A stretch of 64,000 nt of DNA from Paenibacillaceae bacterium (lineage in GTDB: Bacteria; Bacillota; Bacilli; Paenibacillales; NBRC-103111). How positions within the stretch are numbered: position 1 is the first letter of the stretch; every line of letters starts with the position of its first letter. The position numbers were made by a program, and so were the translations under genes. This document shows positions 54,889-63,900 of this stretch, piece by piece. Below the pieces are notes generated by a model. The model saw nothing but the letters and a program-made list of their open reading frames with translations, ran no database searches and had not been told where the DNA came from. The stretch lies in contig JAQSYI010000001.1 of NCBI GenBank assembly GCA_029256185.1, positions 466,486-530,485 of the forward strand. The letters run 5' to 3'.

Positions 54889-55890
54889 ATGTCTAAGCCT
54901 ATAATCGGCGAATTGAAATCAAGTCCAGTCATTACCCGTTACCCGCATAATCCCGTGCTTGCCCCCAAGGATGTTCCTTATGCTCCGGCTCTGGTGTTCA
55001 ATGCCGGTGTAGCCAAGTTCCAAGGCCGTTATGTCATGGTCTTCCGCAACGACTACGGCGATCCGGTGAACAAAACCCTGCTTCCCGGCTCCACCACTAA
55101 TCTGGGCCTGGCGTTCAGCGACGACGGGATCAAGTGGGATGTACAGCCCGGCCCCTGCTTCGGGCTCAATGATGATGAAATTGTGCGCACCTATGACCCC
55201 CGCCTTACGGTCATGGACGGCCGCTGTTATCTCTGCTTTGCAGTGGATACCAAGCATGGTGTCCGCGGCGGAATTGCCGTTACCGATGATTTCATAAACT
55301 TTGAAGTGATCAGCATGAGCGCCCCCGACAACCGCAACATGGTGCTGTTTCCCGAGAAGATCGGCGGCAAGTATGTCCGGCTGGAACGGCCGTTTCCGGT
55401 TTATAGCCGCGGCGGACAGGACCGGTTCGACATCTGGATTTCCGACTCCCCGGATCTGAAGTACTGGGGAAATACCGGCCTGCTGCTTGCAGTGGAGCAG
55501 GTGCCCTTCGCCAATGACAAGCTGGGGCCGGCCGCTCCGCCCATCAAGACGGACAAGGGCTGGCTGACCACCTTCCACGCGGTGGATATTGACCCTTCCC
55601 GGGGCAAGAACGGCTGGGAGACGACCTGGAAGAAGCGGTATTGCGCAGGCATCATGCTGCTTGATCTGGAGAATCCGCACAAGATTATCGGCGCGTACCA
55701 AGAGCCGCTGCTTGCTCCGGAGACTGTCTATGAGAAGGATGAAGGCTTCCGGACCAACGTTATTTTCCCCGGCGGCATGATTCTGGAGGACAACGGCGAG
55801 GTCAAGATCTATTATGGCGCGGCCGATACGGTTGAATGTCTGGCAACGGCTCATGTGGATGACCTGGTTGCCCTCTGTCTGAAGAAATAG
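54889..55890 (+). CDS. GH130 family beta-mannoside phosphorylase
   Basis: A 333-residue cytoplasmic enzyme, five-bladed beta-propeller by family. Signatures: PHNPVL at 19-24, MVFRNDYGD at 50-58, TYDPRL with the proposed catalytic aspartate D103, and NMVLFPEKIGGKYVRLERP. GGGAGGG lies about 8 nt before the ATG. GH130 enzymes split beta-mannosyl bonds with phosphate to give mannose-1-phosphate; most known ones act on mannosyl-glucose or beta-1,4-manno-oligosaccharides. The subfamily cannot be set by eye. It follows a CUT1 importer, which would supply the substrate. Confidence 0.9.
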   Translation: MSKPIIGELKSSPVITRYPHNPVLAPKDVPYAPALVFNAGVAKFQGRYVMVFRNDYGDPVNKTLLPGSTTNLGLAFSDDGIKWDVQPGPCFGLNDDEIVRTYDPRLTVMDGRCYLCFAVDTKHGVRGGIAVTDDFINFEVISMSAPDNRNMVLFPEKIGGKYVRLERPFPVYSRGGQDRFDIWISDSPDLKYWGNTGLLLAVEQVPFANDKLGPAAPPIKTDKGWLTTFHAVDIDPSRGKNGWETTWKKRYCAGIMLLDLENPHKIIGAYQEPLLAPETVYEKDEGFRTNVIFPGGMILEDNGEVKIYYGAADTVECLATAHVDDLVALCLKK

Positions 55891-55923
55891 CTGAGCCTGA
55901 AAAAGGCCAGGAACCAAAAACAG

Positions 55924-55960
55924 ATGGACCCCTCTTGGCACAACAAAAGCAGGGGTCCAT
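55924..55960 (+). terminator. Hairpin between GH130 and GH106-like genes
   Basis: A 10-bp perfect stem ATGGACCCCT (55924-55933) with its complement (55951-55960), a 17-nt loop, and a weak T-rich tail. The next gene starts 27 bp later, so it probably reduces rather than stops read-through. Confidence 0.55.
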
Positions 55961-55987
55961 TGTCATTCTTAAACGAGGTGATGCATA

Positions 55988-58900
55988 GTGAGCATATGGG
56001 AACAACTGCATAATCCGCCCAACCGATACCGCTCCGTTCCGCTGTGGTCCTGGAATGACCGGTTGGATTCCGCTGAACTGGAGCGGCAGATTGAGGAGAT
56101 GCACAAGGCGGGAATCGGGGGCTTCTTCATGCATGCGAGAGGCGGGCTGCAGACGCCGTACATGAGTGAGGAATGGATGGAGGCCATCCGCATCTGCACG
56201 GAGAAGGCCCTATCCTTGGGCATGTCTCCCTGGCTGTATGACGAGAACGGCTGGCCCAGCGGCTTCGCCGACGGCAAGGTTCCGGCCAAGGGTCTTGCCT
56301 GGCAGCAGAAGCGCCTGGCCTATGAGGAGGCTCCGTTTCAAGCGGGGGCGGAACGGACCATTGCTTACTATGCGCGGACGGAGCAAGGCTATTCCCTGCT
56401 GGCCGGTATTGAAGAGTCTGATGCCACACGGGCAGCCCTGCGGATTTATTATGAGGTCAATCCCTATTATACCGATACCCTGAGTCCGGCCGCCGTGCGG
56501 GCGTTCCTGGATACTATTCATGAAGAGTACTGGCGCAGGTTCGGGCCGGACTACGGTGATGTGCTGAGGGGCATATTCACCGACGAGCCCCAGTTTGCCC
56601 GTGGGGAGCTCCCCTGGTCCTTTGAGCTGGAGCAGGCCTTCATCTCCCGTTGCGGCTACAGCTTGAAGGAGGCTCTGCCCGGCCTGTTCCTGCAGATTGA
56701 GGGCTGCCGCAAGGCCAGATACGATTATTGGGCATGCGTCACCTCCATGTTCGTGACGGCTTATGCCAAGCAGATCTATGAGTGGTGCGGCGAGCGGGGC
56801 TGGTCTTCCGTGGGCCATGTGGTGGATGAGCAGGCGCTGATGAATCAGGTCACCTCCGTTGGAGACCCCATGGCCTTCTATGAATATTTGCAGATTCCCG
56901 GCTGCGATTGGCTGGGCCGCTTCATCAGCGAGGAGCCGATCGTACCCAAGCAGGTGGGGTCGGCTGCCAGGCAGCTGGGCAGGAAGCAGACGATCACCGA
57001 GAGCTTCGGCTGCTCCGGCTGGAATGCCAGCTTCGAGGATCTGAGGCGGATCGGCGAATGGCAATATGTGCACGGCATCAATCTGATGTGCCAGCATCTT
57101 CAGGGCTACAGCCTGAGGGGCAACCGCAAGCGGGATTATCCTCCATCCCTGTTCTACCAGCAGCCCTGGTGGGAGGATTACAGCGCGTTCAACGACTATT
57201 TCGCCCGGCTGTCCATGCTGCTTGCCGAGGGGACAAGACTGGCGGAGGTGCTGCTGCTGCACCCTGTACGCTCCGCCTGGGTAGAGCAATGCGGGACGGA
57301 TTCAGCTGCGGTCAGACCGTACCATGAGGCGTTCGCCCGGCTCTCCCGCTGGCTGTGCCAGAGCTTGATCGAGCACGATTACGGCAGCGAGAGCATTATT
57401 GAGGGACATGGCCGGGTGGACGGGGGACGCTTCATCATCGGTGAAGCCGCCTACCGGGCCGTGATAGTTCCCCCTGCCGTTACGCTGGACAGAGCTACAG
57501 TGGAACTGCTGAAGCAATTCGCGGCGCAGGGCGGGCGGTTGGTTGCTTTCGCTCCTTATCCGCAGCTGATAAATGGCGCTGAAGCCGACGGCGAACTGGA
57601 GCGGCTGTTCGGGAGCGCCGTGAAGCCGGAGTGGAACGTGGACGCCCTTGTTGGCGCCTTGGAGGGCGCTGCGGCTCCATTCATCCGCATCCGGGACGGC
57701 AAGTCGGGAGTTGTTCTGGCTGCGGATACGTTGAACGTACAGACGTTGGAATTGGATGGAGCTCTTCTTTACTATCTGGTCAATTCCGGGCAGGAGCATT
57801 ATCCCGAGGTTCACATCGAGCTGGCACGGGAGGGGGCGGTGTCGCTCATTGATCTGGCTGCGGGCGGGACGATCACGCCTGTGCCCTGTGAGCCCGCCGG
57901 TACCGGTGTGCGGGTCAAGCTGCCCCTCTATCCCTACGGGTCTTATATGCTGAGGCTGGAGCCTCATGCGGTCGTAGAAAGCGCCGGGAATCCGGTGGAG
58001 CGGGAGCATGACTGGCGCCGGATTATGCTGGACGGGCCATGGAAGATCACTCACGCCGACCACAACAGCCTGACACTGGATACATGCAGGCTGCGGGTTG
58101 AGGATGGGGAATGGTCGGACTGGCAGCCGCTGATTCTGATTCAGGAGCAGCTGCTTGGATACGGGCGTCCTGTTCATATTGAACTGGAGTTCTCGTTCCA
58201 TGTGGAGTTTGATGCGGATGCCGCCCGCGATATGTACATCGTACTGGAGCGGCCGGAGGAGACGGGGATCGAATTGAACGGCCGGAGCGTGCAGGCTATC
58301 AGCTGCGGCTGGTGGCGGGATATCTCCTTCCATAAGATCGACATCGGCGGCATGATAGTGCCCGGAGCCAATACCGTCCGGCTGAAATCCTATTTCTATC
58401 ATTCCCCCGAAACCTACCGGGCAATTGAGAACGCCAAGCTGTTCGAGGCGGAGGGCAACAAGCTGACCCTCGATACGGAACTGGAGAGCATCTACATTGT
58501 GGGAGCGTTCGGGGTAAAGAGCAGGTCATCCTATTATCCGGCGGAGCGGGGTGCCGTATGGAGCGAAGGTCCGTTCGTGCTTACGGAACGTCCAGAATTT
58601 GTGGAGAATGGCGATCTGGTGGGCCAGGGCTTTCCTTTCTTTGCCGGGAAGCTGCGGCTGCAGCAGACCGTTGCACTGGCGGGCGGGGATTGGACGCAGG
58701 CCAGGTGGAGCTTTGGCGCCCATCCCGATTATGTGGCCTGCCATCTTCGGATCAATGGAGAGGAGGCGGGCGCTTTCTTCTGGGAGCCCTACGAGGCGGA
58801 CATTGCAGCCTGGCTGCGGGAAGGGGATAATGTGATTGAACTGGAGCTTGCCAACAGCTGCCGCAACCTGTTGGGACCGCATCATCATATCAAGGGTGAG

Positions 58901-59041
58901 GTGCACAAGGTTGGGCCGGACAGCTTCAAGGACAAGCCAGGCTGGACCGACAAGGACGTGGACAAGAATACCTGCATCTACGTGGACCGCTACTCCTTCG
59001 TCCGCTTCGGGCTCCAGGGCGCGCCGTGCATCGAGTATTAG
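55988..59041 (+). CDS. GH106-like glycoside hydrolase (putative alpha-L-rhamnosidase family)
   Basis: A 1017-residue protein without a signal peptide, starting at GTG with GAGGTGAT about 6 nt upstream. The N-terminal motif VPLWSWNDRLDSAELERQI followed by GGFFMHARGGLQTPYM is a hallmark of PF17132 (Glyco_hydro_106-like) proteins. A TIM-barrel region holds GIFTDEPQ (E200, a candidate catalytic residue) and SEEP. The C-terminal 350 residues are beta-sandwich-like with a GH2-type sugar-binding pattern (ARDMYIVLERPEETGIELNGR, NTVRLKSYF). Characterised members remove rhamnose from rhamnogalacturonan or glycosides, but the family is broad and the activity here is unproven. It is probably cotranscribed with the importer and phosphorylase. 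Confidence 0.72.
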   Translation: MSIWEQLHNPPNRYRSVPLWSWNDRLDSAELERQIEEMHKAGIGGFFMHARGGLQTPYMSEEWMEAIRICTEKALSLGMSPWLYDENGWPSGFADGKVPAKGLAWQQKRLAYEEAPFQAGAERTIAYYARTEQGYSLLAGIEESDATRAALRIYYEVNPYYTDTLSPAAVRAFLDTIHEEYWRRFGPDYGDVLRGIFTDEPQFARGELPWSFELEQAFISRCGYSLKEALPGLFLQIEGCRKARYDYWACVTSMFVTAYAKQIYEWCGERGWSSVGHVVDEQALMNQVTSVGDPMAFYEYLQIPGCDWLGRFISEEPIVPKQVGSAARQLGRKQTITESFGCSGWNASFEDLRRIGEWQYVHGINLMCQHLQGYSLRGNRKRDYPPSLFYQQPWWEDYSAFNDYFARLSMLLAEGTRLAEVLLLHPVRSAWVEQCGTDSAAVRPYHEAFARLSRWLCQSLIEHDYGSESIIEGHGRVDGGRFIIGEAAYRAVIVPPAVTLDRATVELLKQFAAQGGRLVAFAPYPQLINGAEADGELERLFGSAVKPEWNVDALVGALEGAAAPFIRIRDGKSGVVLAADTLNVQTLELDGALLYYLVNSGQEHYPEVHIELAREGAVSLIDLAAGGTITPVPCEPAGTGVRVKLPLYPYGSYMLRLEPHAVVESAGNPVEREHDWRRIMLDGPWKITHADHNSLTLDTCRLRVEDGEWSDWQPLILIQEQLLGYGRPVHIELEFSFHVEFDADAARDMYIVLERPEETGIELNGRSVQAISCGWWRDISFHKIDIGGMIVPGANTVRLKSYFYHSPETYRAIENAKLFEAEGNKLTLDTELESIYIVGAFGVKSRSSYYPAERGAVWSEGPFVLTERPEFVENGDLVGQGFPFFAGKLRLQQTVALAGGDWTQARWSFGAHPDYVACHLRINGEEAGAFFWEPYEADIAAWLREGDNVIELELANSCRNLLGPHHHIKGEVHKVGPDSFKDKPGWTDKDVDKNTCIYVDRYSFVRFGLQGAPCIEY

Positions 59042-59081
59042 CCGTTTCGCGCAAAGGAATACTAAAGGAATACGACGTTCA

Positions 59082-59110
59082 TTGCGGCTTGCCGGCAAGT
59101 GTGGTAAGAT
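59082..59110 (+). promoter_or_regulatory. Promoter of the ABC-F leader transcript
   Basis: -35 TTGCGG (59082-59087), 17-bp spacer, -10 TAAGAT (59105-59110). The predicted start is about 25 bp before the leader-peptide ATG at 59142, as expected for a constitutive attenuated transcript. Confidence 0.6.
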
Positions 59111-59141
59111 AAAAAAATCTGATGAAGGGAGGTGAGGCAGG

Positions 59142-59285
59142 ATGAATTGTGATTGTGTGAATAACCGTGTTAGCCAGTTGCCGATAGCGATGGCTGGCAT
59201 CGTTCATGTTTTTGGGCTGAACGGGAGAGGTCTGTCCAATTATGGGCATACGGTTATTTCACACGCGAAAATTCACCTGCCTTGA
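59142..59285 (+). CDS. 47-residue leader peptide of ABC-F attenuator
   Basis: A short frame with an excellent ribosome binding site (GGGAGGTG, 8 nt before the ATG). It starts MNCDCVNNRVSQLP and ends HAKIHLP. It lies between a promoter and a strong intrinsic terminator, followed by an antibiotic-resistance type ABC-F gene. Ribosomes stalled by a drug on such leaders change RNA folding and let polymerase pass the terminator. The last codons contain ACGCGAAAAT, which could pair with ATTTTCCCGCG in the terminator as an antiterminator. The peptide sequence itself is not known to me; regulation by translation of it is inferred from layout. Confidence 0.7.
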   Translation: MNCDCVNNRVSQLPIAMAGIVHVFGLNGRGLSNYGHTVISHAKIHLP

Positions 59286-59307
59286 CCTCAACCGGTAGCA
59301 ATCCGAC

Positions 59308-59342
59308 AGAGGGCCGCGGGGATTTTCCCGCGGCTCTTTTTT
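59308..59342 (+). terminator. Intrinsic terminator/attenuator before ABC-F gene
   Basis: GCCGCGGG (59313-59320) pairs perfectly with CCCGCGGC (59327-59334), extended by AGA/TCT, with a 6-nt loop and six T residues. It ends 145 bp before the ABC-F start and just after the leader stop codon, so without antitermination the ABC-F gene would be off. Confidence 0.85.
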
Positions 59343-59486
59343 GCATTGAATTTAATGCGTGCAGCCGCAAGGGGCTGCGGCAGACGAAGCGGAAAATGAA
59401 GCGGCGCCCGCATTTCATGCGCGGATGTCTGCATAATGGCGATAAAACGGGAATTGCCAAACCAAGCATTACGGGAGGAATAAACG

Positions 59487-61421
59487 ATGATTGTGATCAG
59501 CTGCCAGCATATCAAGAAGTACCATGCAGCCAATCTTGTGCTGGAGGATGTGACATTCGAGCTGCATGAAGGAGAGAAAATCGGCATAATCGGCAGCAAC
59601 GGGAGCGGCAAGACCACGCTGCTCCAGATGATCGCCGGGGTGGAGCCTATAGATGAGGGACAGTTGTTTATCAAAAAAGGCAGCAAAATCGGGTATCTGT
59701 CCCAGTTCCAATATACAGGGGAGCTGCTGACCGTCTACGATGCGCTATCATATGGCTGCCGGGAGCTGCTTGCCTGTCAGAACAGGATGGCAGCGCTGGA
59801 GGAGGGGATGTCCCGGCCCCGCGGGGATTCGGCCGGGGCGCAGAAGGCGTTGGAGCGGCTGCTGCAGCAGTATGCGGAAGAACAGGAATTTTTTGAGCGC
59901 GGCGGGGGCTATGAGCTGGATTCCCGGATTGCCCAGGTTGCAGCGGGGCTGGGGATCGGCCGGGAGCAGTTCCCCCGGCAATACGCTACCCTGTCAGGCG
60001 GAGAGAAAACCAAGGTGGCTCTCGGAACTCTGCTGATTGCCCGGCCGGATGTACTGCTCCTCGACGAGCCTACCAATCACCTGGATCTGGAGGGTGTGGA
60101 ATGGCTGGAGACCTATATCGGCTCTTATCCGGGCGCCTGCCTGATGGTCTCTCATGACCGTTATTTCCTGGACCGGGTTGCCGCCAAGATTGTGGAGCTG
60201 GAGGATGGGGAAAGCTCTCTCTATCTGACTAATTACAGCGGCTATGTCCAAGAAAAGGAGGAGCGTTTGCTGCGGCAGTTCGCGGAGTATCAGGAGCAGC
60301 AGAAGACCATCCGCAAGATGCGGGAGACGATCCGGCAGCTGGAGGAGTGGGGGCGGATCGGCAGCAATGAGAAGTTTTTCCGGCGGGCCGCTTCCATGCA
60401 GAAGGCGCTGGACCGGATGGAGAAGATCAAGCGTCCGGTGCTTGATCCCAAGACGGCGGAGTTCGACTGGAAGCTGCAGGACCGCTCCGGCCGACGGGTT
60501 GCTGTGTTGGAGGGAGTGACCAAGCACTACGGCTCAAAACAGGTGCTCAATCAGGTGGAGGGTCTGCTGGAGTTTGGGGAGAAGGTGGCGCTGGTGGGGA
60601 AGAACGGCTCGGGCAAAACCACCTTGTTCAAGCTGCTGCTGGGGCTGGAACAGGCCGATAAGGGTTCGCTCCAGCTGGGGGCCCGCGTGGAGCCCGGCTA
60701 TCTGGCTCAGGAGGAGCAGCCGTCCAGTCTGAAGGAAACGGTGCTGGATTATTTCCGCAAGGAAGCCCGGCTGGAGGAAGGCGAAGCCAGAGCCCGGCTT
60801 GCCCGGTATCTGTTCTACGGAGCCGCGGTATTCAAGCCCCTCTGCGGTTTGTCGGGAGGGGAGTGGACGCGGCTGCGCCTTGCCTTGCTGGTGCACAACA
60901 AGCCTAATCTGCTGCTGCTTGACGAGCCGACCAACCATCTGGATATTGCCTCGCGGGAAGCTCTGGAGGAGAATCTGGAGGAGTTTCCCGGAACGATTCT
61001 GGCGATTTCCCATGACCGCTACTTCATGAACAAGCTGGTCAAGCGAGTCTGGGAGCTGAAGGAAGGGCGGCTTGCCTCTTATCCGGGCAGCTTCGATGAT
61101 TACCGGGAGAAGGCAAGGCAGCAAGCTTCCGCTGCCGAGCAGGCTGCTCTTCAAGCAGGGCAGGCGGTCTCTGTCCCGGAGAGAGGCCGTGCCGCTGCAC
61201 CTCCGCTGCATCCGCCGGCCCCCGGGCGTCCTGCAATCGCGCAAATCGAGGCGGCTGCTGCCTCCGGGGAAGCCCGGTTGAAGTCTATCGATGAGCAGCT
61301 TGCAGAGGCCGGCAACGCTTCTGATCATGCGCTGCTCAATCAGCTGTGGATGGAACGGGAGCAAGTGAGCCTCACATTGGAGCGGCTGTATGAGGAGTGG
61401 ATTCTGGTTAAGGAGGAATAA
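59487..61421 (+). CDS. ABC-F family ribosomal protection protein (antibiotic resistance type)
   Basis: A 644-residue soluble protein with two ABC domains and no membrane part. NBD1 has Walker A GSNGSGKTT at 36-44, signature LSGGEKTK and Walker B LLLDEPTNHLD. NBD2 has GKNGSGKTT, LSGGEWTR and LLLDEPTNHLD. Between them lies a charged coiled linker (QEKEERLLRQF, IRKMRETIRQLEEWGRI) whose tip reaches the ribosome in this family. A C-terminal extension of about 90 residues ends in a coiled segment. Such Vga/Lsa/Msr/VmlR-like proteins displace lincosamides, streptogramins, pleuromutilins or macrolides. Upstream leader and terminator support the resistance type; the drug range is not predictable by eye. 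Confidence 0.88.
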   Translation: MIVISCQHIKKYHAANLVLEDVTFELHEGEKIGIIGSNGSGKTTLLQMIAGVEPIDEGQLFIKKGSKIGYLSQFQYTGELLTVYDALSYGCRELLACQNRMAALEEGMSRPRGDSAGAQKALERLLQQYAEEQEFFERGGGYELDSRIAQVAAGLGIGREQFPRQYATLSGGEKTKVALGTLLIARPDVLLLDEPTNHLDLEGVEWLETYIGSYPGACLMVSHDRYFLDRVAAKIVELEDGESSLYLTNYSGYVQEKEERLLRQFAEYQEQQKTIRKMRETIRQLEEWGRIGSNEKFFRRAASMQKALDRMEKIKRPVLDPKTAEFDWKLQDRSGRRVAVLEGVTKHYGSKQVLNQVEGLLEFGEKVALVGKNGSGKTTLFKLLLGLEQADKGSLQLGARVEPGYLAQEEQPSSLKETVLDYFRKEARLEEGEARARLARYLFYGAAVFKPLCGLSGGEWTRLRLALLVHNKPNLLLLDEPTNHLDIASREALEENLEEFPGTILAISHDRYFMNKLVKRVWELKEGRLASYPGSFDDYREKARQQASAAEQAALQAGQAVSVPERGRAAAPPLHPPAPGRPAIAQIEAAAASGEARLKSIDEQLAEAGNASDHALLNQLWMEREQVSLTLERLYEEWILVKEE

Positions 61422-61585
61422 ACCGGCAGCCTGGCATGCGCTTGGGGCACTGCTGGCGCGGACCTGGGCAGAGCTCTGAAATAAAGTATATGCGCAGATA
61501 AACTGTGTGTATGTTAAATGACTTTGTGATTGATTATGATGAAATTGAAGATAAAAGATACTTCATAATCGAGGTGCGGACCAAA

Positions 61586-63847
61586 ATGAAGCATGAGACT
61601 GTGCAAGCGGAAATTACGGTCGTAGGCGGGGGACTATCCGGCCTGTGCGCGGCTGTGGCAGCGGCGAGACTTGGCCGGACAGTGGCTCTTGTCCATAACC
61701 GGCCGGTGCTGGGGGGCAATTCCAGCAGTGAAGTGCGGGTATGGGTGTGCGGCGCTACGGCTCACGGAACTAACCGTTATGCCAGAGAAACCGGCATTAT
61801 GGGCGAACTGTTCGTTGAGAACCAGTACCGCAATCCCGAAGGGAATCCTTACTTCTGGGATTTGACCATGTTGGAGGCGGTCAGAGCCGAGCCCAACATC
61901 CAGTTGTTCCTGAATACCGATGTGCATGAGGTGGAGGCGGACGGTCCTAAGGAGGATCGTAAAATCCGGTCTGTGACCGGATGGATGATGGGCTCCGAAC
62001 GCCGCATCCGGTTTGAGAGCGAAGTATTCCTGGATTGCACCGGCGATGGGCTGGTAGGCTTTCTGGCAGGGGCGGAATACCGCATCGGCCGTGAGGCGAA
62101 GAGCGAATACAATGAAGAATGGGCGCCAGAGGTGGCAGATGATATTACCTTGGGAAGCACGCTGCTGTTTTATACCAAGGATACCGGGCATCCGGTGAAG
62201 TATGTGCCTCCGTCATTTGCTATAGATATTACCAACACGACCATCCCAATGAAACGGGTCATCCGCAGCGGCGACAACGGCTGCGCTTACTGGTGGATTG
62301 AATGGGGCGGTGAACTGGACATTGTGGAGAAGAATGAAGCCATCCGTGACGAGCTGTGGGCGGTTATCTACGGCATCTGGGATTATATCAAGAACTCGGG
62401 CCAATTCGATGCGGACAACATGACGCTGGAATGGGTCGGCTCCATGCCCGGCAAGCGGGAATACCGCCGCTTTGTGGGAGATTACGTGCTGAAGCAGGGA
62501 GATATTATCGCCCAGGAGCCCTTCAAGGACCGGATCGCCTTCGGAGGTTGGTCGATTGACCTTCATCCGCCCCAAGGCGTATACTCCACCGAGAGCGGTT
62601 CGAAGCATCTTCATGCGGACGGCATCTACCATATTCCGTTCCGTTCCCTCTATTCCGTTAATGTCTCGAACCTGCTGTTCGCCGGACGGAATGTGAGCGC
62701 CACCCATGTGGCCTTCGGTACCATCCGCGTGATGGCGACTTGCGCTGTTATGGGCGAAGCGGCCGGAACCGGTGCTGCCCTGTGCGTAGCCCATGGAGCG
62801 ACGCCGCGGGAAATCAGCAGCAACCACCTAGAAGAGTTGCAGCAGACGATGCTCCGCCAGGATGCCTCCATCATCGGGGTGCCTCTCCGCGAACCGCAGG
62901 ATTTGGCCCGGCAGGCGTCGGTTGCCGCTTCCAGCAGTCTGGCCTATCCCGCTCTGGAGCAGCCCGCAGAAGCGTATCCGTTAGAGAAAGACGCCGGTAT
63001 CCTGATTCCGGTGGAGCAATCCCTTGGAAGGCTGGAGCTTCTCGTGGATGCAGCCGGGGAAACGGCTCTGACCGTTGAGCTATGGTCTACAGGCAAAGCG
63101 GAGAACTATGTTCCCGCCGTGCTGGTATCCCAGGCCGCTGCCGAGGTGCGTCAGGGCAACGCCCAGTGGGTGTCCTTCGACCTGAACTGGTCACCGGACC
63201 AGCCGCAGAATGCCTTCATTGTGGTGAAGGCCAATCAAGCGGCAGCCCTGCGGCATTCCGCGGACACGTTGACCGGCATACTGAGCTTCAACAAGGGGGA
63301 TAAACCCCGGGTATCCTCCAATCTGGAGGACCACCAGCCGGATCAGCCTGTGGTCCAGTGGAACATGCGCGGATTGGTACGCAAGCCCTTCTGCTTCCGT
63401 GCTTTGCCGCAAGAACCGTCAGCCGCTACCCCGTATGCAGCTGATAAAATCACCGACGGCTTTCTCCGTCCCTACGGCGGTCCGCATACCTGGGTGTCCG
63501 AAGCTCTCCAGCAGGGCGGCGAAGCCTATGTGGAACTGGCTTGGGCAGAGAAAGTGGCATTTTCCCAGGTGCAGATTATTTTCAACGATGATGTGAACGA
63601 GGATCTGATCAATCTCCATCATCACGCGACGCCTTTCCCGGTTATTCCCGAGCTGGCCAAGGATTACCGCCTGGAAGCCCTGACCGATGGGCAATGGGTT
63701 ACGCTGCTCCGTGAAACAGCTAACCGCAAGCGCAACCGGATTCACAAGCTGGAGCAGCCCGCGGCGGCAGAGCGCCTGCGCCTTGTGATCGAGGCAACCA
63801 ATGGCAGCCGGCATGCTGAAGTAGTATCCATCAGTGTGCGGGCATAA
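61586..63847 (+). CDS. FAD-dependent oxidoreductase (PF12831-like) with C-terminal beta domain
   Basis: A 753-residue protein. The N-terminal FAD-binding motif VVGGGLSGLCAAVAAA (about 10-25) is followed by GGNSSSEVRVW, a second FAD block LDCTGDGLVGF, and LLFAGRNVSATHVAFG TIRVM-type sequence near residue 370-390, all typical of PF12831 proteins of sugar-use loci. The last 150-170 residues (from about ITDGFLRPYGGPHTW) look like a galactose-binding-like beta domain. No signal peptide is seen. GAGGTG about 9 nt before the ATG at 61586 sets the start; the frame is open back to 61505. Substrate unknown; oxidation of a sugar or its derivative is a guess from context. Confidence 0.85.
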   Translation: MKHETVQAEITVVGGGLSGLCAAVAAARLGRTVALVHNRPVLGGNSSSEVRVWVCGATAHGTNRYARETGIMGELFVENQYRNPEGNPYFWDLTMLEAVRAEPNIQLFLNTDVHEVEADGPKEDRKIRSVTGWMMGSERRIRFESEVFLDCTGDGLVGFLAGAEYRIGREAKSEYNEEWAPEVADDITLGSTLLFYTKDTGHPVKYVPPSFAIDITNTTIPMKRVIRSGDNGCAYWWIEWGGELDIVEKNEAIRDELWAVIYGIWDYIKNSGQFDADNMTLEWVGSMPGKREYRRFVGDYVLKQGDIIAQEPFKDRIAFGGWSIDLHPPQGVYSTESGSKHLHADGIYHIPFRSLYSVNVSNLLFAGRNVSATHVAFGTIRVMATCAVMGEAAGTGAALCVAHGATPREISSNHLEELQQTMLRQDASIIGVPLREPQDLARQASVAASSSLAYPALEQPAEAYPLEKDAGILIPVEQSLGRLELLVDAAGETALTVELWSTGKAENYVPAVLVSQAAAEVRQGNAQWVSFDLNWSPDQPQNAFIVVKANQAAALRHSADTLTGILSFNKGDKPRVSSNLEDHQPDQPVVQWNMRGLVRKPFCFRALPQEPSAATPYAADKITDGFLRPYGGPHTWVSEALQQGGEAYVELAWAEKVAFSQVQIIFNDDVNEDLINLHHHATPFPVIPELAKDYRLEALTDGQWVTLLRETANRKRNRIHKLEQPAAAERLRLVIEATNGSRHAEVVSISVRA

Positions 63848-63866
63848 GATATGGATGAGCGAAGAG

Positions 63867-63900
63867 GACAGTTCTCCCGTAATGGGGAGGCTGTCTTTTT
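63867..63900 (+). terminator. Intrinsic terminator after the oxidoreductase gene
   Basis: GACAGTTCTCCC (63867-63878) pairs with GGGGAGGCTGTC (63884-63895), with one internal mismatch, followed by TTTTT. The remaining 100 bp (63901-64000) ends in a purine-rich AAGGAAGCGAAGGAG that may be the ribosome binding site of the next gene, outside the window. Confidence 0.8.

Noticed and set aside
54919..55941. Minus-strand open frame of 340 codons opposite the GH130 gene
   Set aside because: Shadow of GC-rich codon usage; the plus strand has all GH130 motifs.
57302..58402. Minus-strand open frame of 366 codons inside the GH106-like gene
   Set aside because: Antisense to a gene with strong family motifs; no start signal, no recognisable domain.
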